A stretch of DNA of 64,000 nucleotides. Origin: Psychrobacter urativorans (GTDB taxonomy: Bacteria > Pseudomonadota > Gammaproteobacteria > Pseudomonadales > Moraxellaceae). Below are positions 56,794-64,000 of this stretch, one piece after another. Position numbers and translations under genes: made by a program. The notes under the pieces are model-generated. The model was given only the letters and a program-made list of their open reading frames with translations. It did no database searches and was not told where the DNA came from. The stretch is taken from positions 28,457 to 92,456 of the forward strand of contig NZ_CAJHBT010000010.1 of the NCBI RefSeq assembly GCF_904846675.1, in the 5' to 3' direction. How positions within the stretch are numbered: the first letter of the stretch is position 1; every line of letters begins with the position of its first letter.

Positions 56794-57082
56794 AAAATAC
56801 TCCCTAATTGATTATTAGATAATTTTATCATCATTTTAAATATAGACGTCTTAGTTATAATCTTGCTTAAATATGGTTTTACTAAATGGCAGATGACACA
56901 AACCGAGAGTAGTGTAGCACTTCATTTAGTAAATCGTCTAGGGACAATACTGTGCTTGCTGGCGTATATATTGTTACATTTTATACTGAAGAAATATTAG
57001 ATTTGATGAGATTTGTGCCATCAATAATAGCTGAAAGCGCTATAAAATAGCTGATAAGACTATCGGAAAATTGAGTATTGAG

Positions 57083-57904
57083 CTATCTACCGCTTGAGAT
57101 GATGAAGTTTTTGCCACAATTATTAATTACACTGTTACACCTGCCAAATTGGTTGCCTTCATAACAAACATGGACGTCGGTCAAAACAGACTGTCGACGG
57201 CTACCATCTTGACAGATTAAATCAATACTCGAGGCAGTCATGCCTTTGTTCAAACGGGTCATCTGCCCAATAAAACGCGACTTAGAAACGGTATAGCTAT
57301 TGCCGGTATTCAGCTCGTTTGGCAGCTTTAGTTGACCGGCATGATTGACGATCTGGCGAAAATAACTACTAGAACTTAGCGGACTACAAGCCCCGTAGTG
57401 TTGCCACGCTTGGGTTCGGACGGTCGTATCAGGCATAATGCGGTTGACCACTTTTAATTGCAGCGGCGTTAGACGTGGATCACTACCACGTCCACAGCGC
57501 TCGCCATAACCTAAGTCGAGACCCGATACCGTTAAAGAATAACCCTCTAAACATTGACGCATGCGCGCACGCGAAGGTTGCAGGTTACATAATGCTGGCG
57601 TCATCTCAATCATGAGCACCTGCTGACCCGTTCTCGCCGTACTTGCCGCTTGAGCAGGCAGTAATATAACTCCTTGAACCAATAGTAGGCCGGCAATATT
57701 GCGAGCCAAACGCCATTTGTTATTATAATATTTATCGCTAAAGCTTTTGATGCTACAGCTCTTACCACTATATTCTTTATCACTTAAGCTGGCGCTTAGT
57801 CTTTCTAATCGCAAAGCTTCTGACTCATAAGGCTTGGGCGTCTGCCTAGATAAATGATGTTTGGATTGCATGAATAAGGGTAAATTGAGGTATTTTTTTA
57901 TCAT
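57083..57904 (-). CDS. RNase T2-like secreted protein lacking catalytic histidines
   Basis: About 273 aa. A signal-type segment (IAGLLLVQGVILLPAQAAS, about 70-88) is preceded by ~65 polar residues, so the true start is uncertain. The rest follows the T2 layout with conserved Cys: RQCLEGYSLTVSGLDL (CAS-I, where the catalytic HGLWP-type His is Ser127) and AWQHYGACSPLSSSSYFRQI (CAS-II, where the KHGTC His is Tyr170). With both catalytic His lost, RNase activity is unlikely; it may be a binding protein or inhibitor. Domain call from the motif context and Cys pattern only. Confidence 0.6.
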   Translation of the reverse strand: MIKKYLNLPLFMQSKHHLSRQTPKPYESEALRLERLSASLSDKEYSGKSCSIKSFSDKYYNNKWRLARNIAGLLLVQGVILLPAQAASTARTGQQVLMIEMTPALCNLQPSRARMRQCLEGYSLTVSGLDLGYGERCGRGSDPRLTPLQLKVVNRIMPDTTVRTQAWQHYGACSPLSSSSYFRQIVNHAGQLKLPNELNTGNSYTVSKSRFIGQMTRLNKGMTASSIDLICQDGSRRQSVLTDVHVCYEGNQFGRCNSVINNCGKNFIISSGR

Positions 57905-58228
57905 AAGTAACAAGGCATCTAGCAGTTATCAAACATGGGGACAGAATGAGAGTATGGTGCTTAAAACATATAGAATAAAACATACAGACGAAATAGGTTA
58001 TAAATAGACTTGGTTAGCAAGCAAGCTGCTCAGAACTCAGGATAAGTGCCGGATACTAACTTAGGTTATGGTAACAACACTGTTTTTATAATATATAGCA
58101 GAATCGTAAACTTAGCATAAATGTTGCTGTACTATTATGACGGTGTTAATGACATTAAAGTGAATGGGTTTGTCTTAAGCTATTGGCAAGCAACGTTAAA
58201 ACATAAAAACACTAATTAATAACGATTA
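57905..58228. other. Gap between slt and the RNase T2-like gene
   Basis: 324 nt with no coding frame, terminator or other feature recognised. It presumably holds the promoter of the downstream minus-strand gene. Confidence 0.4.
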
Positions 58229-60289
58229 TTAAAATGCCGCTGGAATCGTGCCCATACGCTGACTGATAGGTTGAGGACGACCGAGCAGGCTGCTATAAAT
58301 AGTAGCGTTTTCCATTACATGCTTAACGTAATTGCGGGTCTCAGGATAAGCAATCGATTCAACATACTGATCAGCGACTAGTGAGCCATAAGTCGGCTGC
58401 CAGCGCTTGGCTTTATTCGGGCCAGCATTATAACCAGCAGTTGCGAGTACTGGCTGATAGTTCAATTTTGCTAAGATATCACTCATATACCAAGTGCCAT
58501 AACGAATATTGGTATCGCCACTATTGGCGCGGCTTGCGCTATAGGACTCACCTAAATTACGAGCGATGTATTTTGCGGTATCGGGCATAATTTGCATTAG
58601 ACCGCTAGCACCAACATTGGAGCGGGCTGAGGAAACAAAGCGGCTTTCTTGACGCATGATGCCATACGCCCACGCCGGATCAATACCTGCTAACTGGCTA
58701 TAACGTACCACTGAATCTTTATGTGGCATCGGATATGATAGAGCCAAAACAGTGGCTTTATCGGTGTTATCAGCAGCATAAACGGCACGATCAAGCCAGC
58801 CCATATCATGCGCTTGTTGGGCAGCAGCAATGATTAGATTATCATCACGACTGTCACGCGCCTGTTTGACCGCCCAGTTCCATTCACGGTTAGCATAGCC
58901 ACGGCTGGCATCGGCATTATATAAAGCAAACGCGCGCGCAAAGTGTGAGTTTTGTAGAACGCGGGCGCGATCCGTGCTACTCACATTCGGTAAGTTGCTA
59001 CCACCCATACGACTGGCATCAAAGCGTTGACCGACTTTATCTTTGGCCATTAACCCATAATACTCATTACCTTTGGCGAGATGTTGATACATTTTTTTAG
59101 CAAGATTGCGCTTACTGCCATCGCTTGATTGCTCATAAGCACGTGCCAGCCAATATTGCCACTGAGAAGATTTCTGAGTTTCTGCTTCCATTTGTGAGAT
59201 GGCTTCAATCACATCATCCCAGCGGCTAAAACGAATGGCCGCTTTGGCATAATCTTCGGCTTCTTCATAGTTAAAATCATCATCTAAGCTGCTACGAAAC
59301 CAATCCACCGCTTCAGAGCTAAAACCATCATCGGTGGTATAACCCATCCGCTCTACTCCAAGGATGCGATACGCATAACGGCGTGTTTCATCATTTAATA
59401 ACCGCGATGAACGCTGATTGTCTTGTTTAATATCAAAGTCTACTTGCTGCGCCGCCTCGCGGTAGGACTTATTAGCGATGCGCCCGATAGCATATAAATA
59501 TAAATATTGGTTGGCTTGACTGCTCGACTGCGTGCCAAAACGCCTGAGAAAAGCGTTTGGATTAAGTTGAATCTCGCTTAGCGCTGAATAAGGGATGGGC
59601 GTGCCAAGACGTGATGAGAGCGCCATGATGTCGCCAGTTTTACCTTTACGTAACATACGCTTTAGGCGTGCAGTCCGATCTTGATTGCTAATTAGCGGAT
59701 TATTATTCATCTCAGTTGCCAGCTGTTCGCACAATGCTGGCTGCTTTAAAGTAGTCAGCCAAACGTCTGACTTTTCAGCCAATGCACGCATGGTATCGCC
59801 GCCATGATTGAACCCAAGCGCAATGGCGCAGCGCTCGCTACGATCCGGGTTGGTAATTAGGTTTGCCACTTGGCGTACTGATGCATAATCACCTGAGGCT
59901 GCCTTGGTTTCAGCAAAATCGGCCACTAATTTTTCTACCATCACCGTATTGGGATATTGACGAACAAACTGCGCGACTGCCGCTGAGCTTTGAGCATTCA
60001 AATCTAAATTCATACGCCAATAGGTTGGATACATGGCAAAGAGACCGCCACTCATTATCTGCTCATAGTTAAATAGCGCATTGACATCACCGCGACTGGC
60101 TGCTTGCGCGGCGGCGTTAAAGGAGTTAATACTAGTGTCCGGCTGATAGCCACCATAAGGAGCAGGCTGCGCACAGGCCACCTGCGATAATCCTAGGGCG
60201 CTTATCGCTGTCACCACACTAAAAGCACCAACTCGTAGTGAGTGTCTTTTTTCACGGGCCATACTCATACGATTAGACTGCTTTGCCAT
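58229..60289 (-). CDS. slt: Lytic transglycosylase Slt (Slt70-like)
   Basis: Periplasmic muramidase that cleaves peptidoglycan with 1,6-anhydro formation, feeding the AmpD recycling pathway. 686 aa: signal peptide (VGAFSVVTAISALGLSQVACA, about 20-40), a long alpha-superhelical U-domain, then the catalytic SLT domain with AYGIMRQESRF (Glu near 549), VGASGLMQIMPDTAKYIA and NIRYGTWYMSDIL, and a C-terminal YVESIAYPETRNYVKHVME. Slightly longer than E. coli Slt70 (645 with signal). GAGAG lies about 7 nt upstream. Confidence 0.94.
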   Translation of the reverse strand: MAKQSNRMSMAREKRHSLRVGAFSVVTAISALGLSQVACAQPAPYGGYQPDTSINSFNAAAQAASRGDVNALFNYEQIMSGGLFAMYPTYWRMNLDLNAQSSAAVAQFVRQYPNTVMVEKLVADFAETKAASGDYASVRQVANLITNPDRSERCAIALGFNHGGDTMRALAEKSDVWLTTLKQPALCEQLATEMNNNPLISNQDRTARLKRMLRKGKTGDIMALSSRLGTPIPYSALSEIQLNPNAFLRRFGTQSSSQANQYLYLYAIGRIANKSYREAAQQVDFDIKQDNQRSSRLLNDETRRYAYRILGVERMGYTTDDGFSSEAVDWFRSSLDDDFNYEEAEDYAKAAIRFSRWDDVIEAISQMEAETQKSSQWQYWLARAYEQSSDGSKRNLAKKMYQHLAKGNEYYGLMAKDKVGQRFDASRMGGSNLPNVSSTDRARVLQNSHFARAFALYNADASRGYANREWNWAVKQARDSRDDNLIIAAAQQAHDMGWLDRAVYAADNTDKATVLALSYPMPHKDSVVRYSQLAGIDPAWAYGIMRQESRFVSSARSNVGASGLMQIMPDTAKYIARNLGESYSASRANSGDTNIRYGTWYMSDILAKLNYQPVLATAGYNAGPNKAKRWQPTYGSLVADQYVESIAYPETRNYVKHVMENATIYSSLLGRPQPISQRMGTIPAAF

Positions 60290-60791
60290 ACTTGCTCTCT
60301 TTATTGACTCAATGTTTATTTAATGTCTATTCTTTATATATGTTCTTTCTAACATATTCTTAATAGCTATTTAACTTTTTAGCATCTAGAATTCGTACTA
60401 TCTCTTTAATATTAATAGGTTTTTTGATATTTAGGCTTAGCGGGCGTGCCAAGCGACGCTTATCATACTATATTCTTTTAACTTGCCACCACTACTCTTA
60501 CCATTTATCAATAAATACGACAGTACGGCGTAACACAAAGATGCTATAACTAGCAATCTGGTTAAAACCTGACCGTATTATCATGCTTTTATATCTATGA
60601 ACGCTTAATAACTGCTAAAGAGAGGGTGATAAACGTTAGATAAGCAATTGATACTATTATCAATATTTTTTATAATTAACCCTAATGATGCACCGTTACT
60701 TTTCACATTAGCCAGCAATTATGATAAAATACGCCACCCATTACTGGCTTGCCGCCGCTATATTTTGTTTGCTAATCATGGACTTTCGCTT
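60290..60791. other. Divergent slt-miaB intergenic region
   Basis: 502 nt. Contains the miaB promoter (60702-60730). An in-frame ATG at 60648 lies upstream of that promoter and is disfavoured as the miaB start. Nothing else recognised. Confidence 0.5.
60702..60730 (+). promoter_or_regulatory. Sigma-70 promoter of miaB
   Basis: TTCACA (60702-60707), 17-nt spacer, TAAAAT (60725-60730). The -35 and spacing are identical to the trmB promoter. Transcription would start near 60737, supporting the miaB start at 60792. Confidence 0.6.
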
Positions 60792-62240
60792 ATGAGTGTT
60801 ACTGTATTTAACCCCCGTATCAATGACGCTGCACTCGACTCAACGGTTTCAGCGCAAGTAAATACTGGTGCTATAAAAAAAGTCTTTATCGCCACCCAAG
60901 GCTGTCAGATGAATGTCTATGATTCTGACAAAATGCTGGATGTGCTCGGCGACTCACACGGTATGCAAGTCACGCATGATATCGATGAAGCTGATGTGTT
61001 ACTCATGAATACTTGCTCTATCCGCGAAAAAGCGCAAGAAAAAGTATTCTCAGAACTGGGACGCTGGCGCAAACTCAAAGAGAAACGTCCAGACTTAGTG
61101 ATTGGTGTCGGCGGCTGCGTGGCCTCGCAAGAAGGCGATAATATCCAGAAGCGCGCTCCTTATGTTGATATGGTATTTGGCCCACAAACCTTGCACCGTT
61201 TGCCGGAGCTGTATGACCAAACCAGCGAGCAGCGTGACATTGCACCCAAAAATCGCATTGGTACGATTGATATCTCCTTCCCTAGTATTGAGAAGTTCGA
61301 CTTTTTACCAGAACCTCGCGTTGAAGGTTATAAAGCCTTTGTTTCAATTATGGAGGGTTGCTCAAAGTATTGCTCGTTTTGTGTGGTACCTTATACTCGC
61401 GGCGAAGAACTGTCGCGTCCGCTTGATGATGTGTTGGCTGAGATTGACAGCTTGGCCGCCCAAGGTGTTCGTGAAATCAATCTATTGGGTCAAAACGTCA
61501 ATGGCTATCGCGGCGAAAAAGACGACGGCAGTATTTGCCGCTTTGCTGAGCTATTACATTATGTATCACACGTCGATGGTGTCGAGCGTATCCGTTATAC
61601 CACTAGCCATCCGCTAGAGTTTACCGATGATATTATCGATGCTTATGCGCAATTACCAGAGCTGGTATCACATCTACATCTACCGGTACAAAGTGGCTCC
61701 AATGCGATATTGGCCGCGATGAAACGCAACCATACCATTGACGTTTATATCAATCAAATTAATAAGCTGCAGGCTATCCGTCCAGATATTCATTTATCGA
61801 GCGACTTTATTATCGGTTTCCCTGGTGAGACTGACGAGGACTTCCAGCAAACCTTGCAACTGGCGAAAGACTTGAACTTCGATCATTCTTATAGTTTTAT
61901 TTATTCTAAACGTCCAGGCACGCCAGCAGCCGAGTTGCCGGATGATGTGAGCTTTACGACCAAAAAAGCACGTTTGGCTGAATTCCAAAAAGTGATTATA
62001 GACTCTACTCTGCAAAAATCTCATGACATGGTTGGTACCACTGCCCGCGTATTAGTCGAGCAAGTGGCCAACCGTCATCCGGATTGTTTAATTGGTACGG
62101 CGGACAACACACGTACGGTGATGTTCCCTTATAATCCTGAACAAATGGATGAGCTATTAGGAAAAATTGTCAGCGTTCGTATCACTGATTTTGTCAGCCC
62201 ACATATGGTTAAAGGTGAGCTTGAGGCCATCTTATCTTAG
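60792..62240 (+). CDS. miaB: tRNA-2-methylthio-N6-dimethylallyladenosine synthase MiaB
   Basis: Radical SAM methylthiotransferase acting on i6A37 of tRNA. 482 aa. The N-terminal MTTase domain has [25 protein letters not shown] and [11 protein letters not shown] (three cluster Cys); the radical SAM site is CSKYCSFC (near residue 187). A C-terminal TRAM domain follows. Start chosen at MSVTVFNPR because the promoter lies at 60702-60730; an ATG 48 codons upstream is not in the transcript. Confidence 0.97.
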   Translation: MSVTVFNPRINDAALDSTVSAQVNTGAIKKVFIATQGCQMNVYDSDKMLDVLGDSHGMQVTHDIDEADVLLMNTCSIREKAQEKVFSELGRWRKLKEKRPDLVIGVGGCVASQEGDNIQKRAPYVDMVFGPQTLHRLPELYDQTSEQRDIAPKNRIGTIDISFPSIEKFDFLPEPRVEGYKAFVSIMEGCSKYCSFCVVPYTRGEELSRPLDDVLAEIDSLAAQGVREINLLGQNVNGYRGEKDDGSICRFAELLHYVSHVDGVERIRYTTSHPLEFTDDIIDAYAQLPELVSHLHLPVQSGSNAILAAMKRNHTIDVYINQINKLQAIRPDIHLSSDFIIGFPGETDEDFQQTLQLAKDLNFDHSYSFIYSKRPGTPAAELPDDVSFTTKKARLAEFQKVIIDSTLQKSHDMVGTTARVLVEQVANRHPDCLIGTADNTRTVMFPYNPEQMDELLGKIVSVRITDFVSPHMVKGELEAILS

Positions 62241-62317
62241 GTTAATTTAAGTTTTGAAGTGCTATAACAATCAAAATAACAGCTATTAAAATTATAACCA
62301 TCAAAACGCATAGCAAT

Positions 62318-62361
62318 AAAAAAAGCCGTTCGCTAGATATAGAATAGTGAACGGCTTTTTT
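62318..62361. terminator. Bidirectional terminator after miaB
   Basis: GCCGTTC and CTA pair with TAG and GAACGGC (one G-U) around a 9-nt loop, with A7 on one side and T6 on the other. It ends miaB and also the minus-strand gene arriving from rtcB. Confidence 0.88.
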
Positions 62362-62394
62362 GTGGATGAATATTTTCCTTTATTTAATTCATGA

Positions 62395-62633
62395 CTAATC
62401 CGATAACCAATCCGTCTGCCGTAGATTCTGCTTGGTCTCGCGGCGGCATTTTTTAAGGACGATATCGACATCTTCTTTTTCATGGATACGCCTTTTCTGA
62501 GCAGTGGATTTAGTGTCAAATAATTACGCAGTTTAGTTGTGCCTAGCAATTGGCTGCTAAGCGTAGACTCATTTTGCCGTTCTAACTGCCGCTCAATTTG
62601 TTTGGCTTGTTTAACGGTTTCTTTTAAGTTCAT
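62395..62633 (-). pseudogene. Small gene with a single-base frameshift, downstream of rtcB
   Basis: From the ATG at 62633 (AGG 8-9 nt upstream) 47 codons read MNLKETVKQAKQIERQLERQ...LRNYLTLNPLLRK. That frame then continues as unlikely protein straight through the terminator at 62318-62361. A -1 step within AGAAAAGG (62491-62498) instead gives RRIHEKEDVDIVLKKCRRET...QTDWLSD and a stop at 62395, a sensible charged C-terminus. The combined product would be ~79 aa. The A4 run makes either a real mutation, an assembly error or recoding possible. Product not identified. It begins 54 nt after rtcB on the same strand, so it is probably co-transcribed. Confidence 0.5.
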
Positions 62634-62686
62634 TGTTTTACCTATAATCTTTTTATTAATTTGTAGCTCTTAGTCTATTCAGGGTT

Positions 62687-63901
62687 TTAGCCTTTAATAC
62701 ACATGACCTGCTTTAGCGTATGCACCACTTCCACTAAGTCAGATTGATTGGCCATCACTTCATCGATGTCTTTGTACGCACCTGGAATCTCATCAAGAAC
62801 GCTTTTGTCTTTACGACACTCAACGCCTTCAGTTTGGGATTTTAGCTCATCAACGGTAAAGGTTCGCCCCGCTTTACTGCGGCTCATACGTCGCCCTGCC
62901 CCATGTGAGCACGAGCAAAACGATTGACTGTCACCAAGACCGCGCACAATAAAGGATTTCACACCCATAGAACCAGGAATAATCCCCAACTCATCGGCAT
63001 AGGCACTAATCGCGCCTTTACGGGTGACATAAACCTGCTCACCAAAATGTACTTCTTCATTGACATAGTTATGATGACAATTAATGGCTTCTTTAGTCAG
63101 CTGAAAACGCGGCAAGCCAGATTGCGGCGACTGCAACGCTTCGATAACCAAACGCATCATCTCGCGGCGATTTTCTAGCGCATAGTCTTGCGCCCATTCA
63201 ACGGCTTCAATATAGTCGTCAAAGCTATCAGAGCCTTCGGCGAAATAGGCTAAATCACGGTCAGGCACATGACCAAAGCGCGATTGACGCTCTTTTTTAG
63301 CCAAACTAATAAAGTAGCGACCAATACAATTGCCAATACCGCGACTGCCTGAATGCAGCATCACCCAGACATCATTGTTCTCATCTAAGCACAGCTCGAT
63401 AAAGTGATTGCCACCGCCCAATGTTCCTAATTGCTTTGCCCAAGTATGCTCAAAGCCTTTGAGCATTTTTAGTAGACCGGGATGCTTATCAGTGATGGGC
63501 TGTAGACGCTTAGCAAGCGGGTCAAGGGTCGACATTTTAATCTGAATTTGCTTATGCATATTAAAGCCGACCGGTACTTGCTGCTCGACCACGTGCCTTA
63601 GATTCCTTAAACTATCGGGCAAGTCGCCAGCACTTAATGACAAGCGCACTGCATTCATCCCGCAACCGATATCAACACCGACTGCCGCTGGAATAATAGC
63701 CGACTTAGTAGGAATCACGCTGCCCACTGTCGCGCCAATGCCGACATGCACATCAGGCATCACTGCAATATGGGAGTGCACAAATTCTAGCTGCGCCAAA
63801 TTGCGCAATTGTTGCAATGCTCCTTGATCGATATCAGTGGTGTAAATCTTGATTGGCACACCATTTTTGCCATTTTCATTTAAGGTTAATTGAATACTCA
63901 T
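62687..63901 (-). CDS. rtcB: RNA-splicing ligase RtcB
   Basis: GTP- and Mn-dependent ligase joining 2',3'-cyclic phosphate (or 3'-phosphate) to 5'-OH RNA ends. 404 aa, close to E. coli RtcB (408). HIAVMPDVHVGIGATVGSVIP, GVDIGCGMNAVR (Asp77, Cys80), LGTLGGGNHFIEL, HSGSRGIGN and FCSCSHGAGRRMSR (His near 333, the guanylylated residue) are all present. No rtcA, archease or prfH-type gene is adjacent in the visible part, and no RtcR regulator is in view; the right edge of the window cuts off the upstream side. Confidence 0.96.
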   Translation of the reverse strand: MSIQLTLNENGKNGVPIKIYTTDIDQGALQQLRNLAQLEFVHSHIAVMPDVHVGIGATVGSVIPTKSAIIPAAVGVDIGCGMNAVRLSLSAGDLPDSLRNLRHVVEQQVPVGFNMHKQIQIKMSTLDPLAKRLQPITDKHPGLLKMLKGFEHTWAKQLGTLGGGNHFIELCLDENNDVWVMLHSGSRGIGNCIGRYFISLAKKERQSRFGHVPDRDLAYFAEGSDSFDDYIEAVEWAQDYALENRREMMRLVIEALQSPQSGLPRFQLTKEAINCHHNYVNEEVHFGEQVYVTRKGAISAYADELGIIPGSMGVKSFIVRGLGDSQSFCSCSHGAGRRMSRSKAGRTFTVDELKSQTEGVECRKDKSVLDEIPGAYKDIDEVMANQSDLVEVVHTLKQVMCIKG

Positions 63902-64000
63902 TAATTATTACTCATTTATAATTTTTATTAAATATTTTGTTATCGTGCTTCGTTATCATACTATAAATTTATACTTATTAGTTTTAGACGACATCAATCC

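Noticed and set aside
62301..62394. Continuation of the small frame downstream of rtcB to 62301
   Set aside because: It would be encoded by the terminator hairpin itself; the alternative frame ending at 62395 is more protein-like.

Overview
The window is a stretch of gammaproteobacterial chromosome, most likely Psychrobacter or a close Moraxellaceae relative. The basis is overall protein character (moderately AT-rich, polar Asn/Ser/Asp-rich tails), a dcw cluster ordered murG-murC-ddlB-ftsQ-ftsA-ftsZ-lpxC, a DciA-type gene beside lpxC, a SpoT with a degenerate synthetase domain, and a DUF2789/DUF4105/C13-peptidase complement typical of that family. This assignment is inference from gene content; no database was searched. 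No mobile element, CRISPR array, prophage, tRNA or rRNA gene was seen.

Layout. 1-5.4 kb (minus strand): 3'-truncated membrane C13 peptidase, htpG with a heat-shock-type promoter, a HotDog thioesterase and ispH. 5.6-12.2 kb (plus): gmk, rpoZ, spoT, ridA, priA. 12.4-19 kb: CDF metal exporter, two proteins of unknown function, a Kef-type antiporter, a DUF2628 protein with a pilin-like tail, and trmB. 19.0-20.1 kb: a 1-kb AT-rich gene-free interval with a tight DnaA-box cluster, leading into recA-recX. 22-31 kb: DASS permease, YidB-like protein, sdhE-ygfX, folP, ftsH, rlmE, yhbY. 31-38.7 kb: DOMON-like protein, secreted CHAP-type protein, dciA, lpxC, ftsZ, ftsA, ftsQ. 39-45 kb: ddlB, murC, murG, gshB, pyrE. 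45-50 kb: a protein of unknown function, a YeeZ-like reductase, a large Lnb/DUF4105 protein, and ampD (opposite strand). 50-57 kb: small membrane-anchored protein, murJ, lipoprotein, GNAT acetyltransferase, ribF, DUF2789, mdh. 57-64 kb: an RNase T2-like protein lacking its catalytic histidines, slt, miaB, a frameshifted small gene, and rtcB.

How the genes work together. Much of the window serves envelope growth: murC, murG, ddlB, murJ, ampD, slt, the CHAP protein, lpxC and ftsQAZ cover precursor synthesis, flipping, recycling and septation. A second theme is stress and RNA/protein maintenance: htpG, ftsH, rlmE, spoT, ridA, recA/recX, priA, rtcB. Many genes end in strong intrinsic terminators. 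A few end in long perfect inverted repeats with no U-tract, which is unusual.

The window is mostly ordinary housekeeping DNA. No clear undescribed multi-gene system was found. The best leads are the DnaA-box cluster and 15-bp palindrome upstream of recA, the frameshifted small gene downstream of rtcB, the DUF2628-pilin fusion, the inactive-looking RNase T2, and the stacked palindromes near 46.2 kb.
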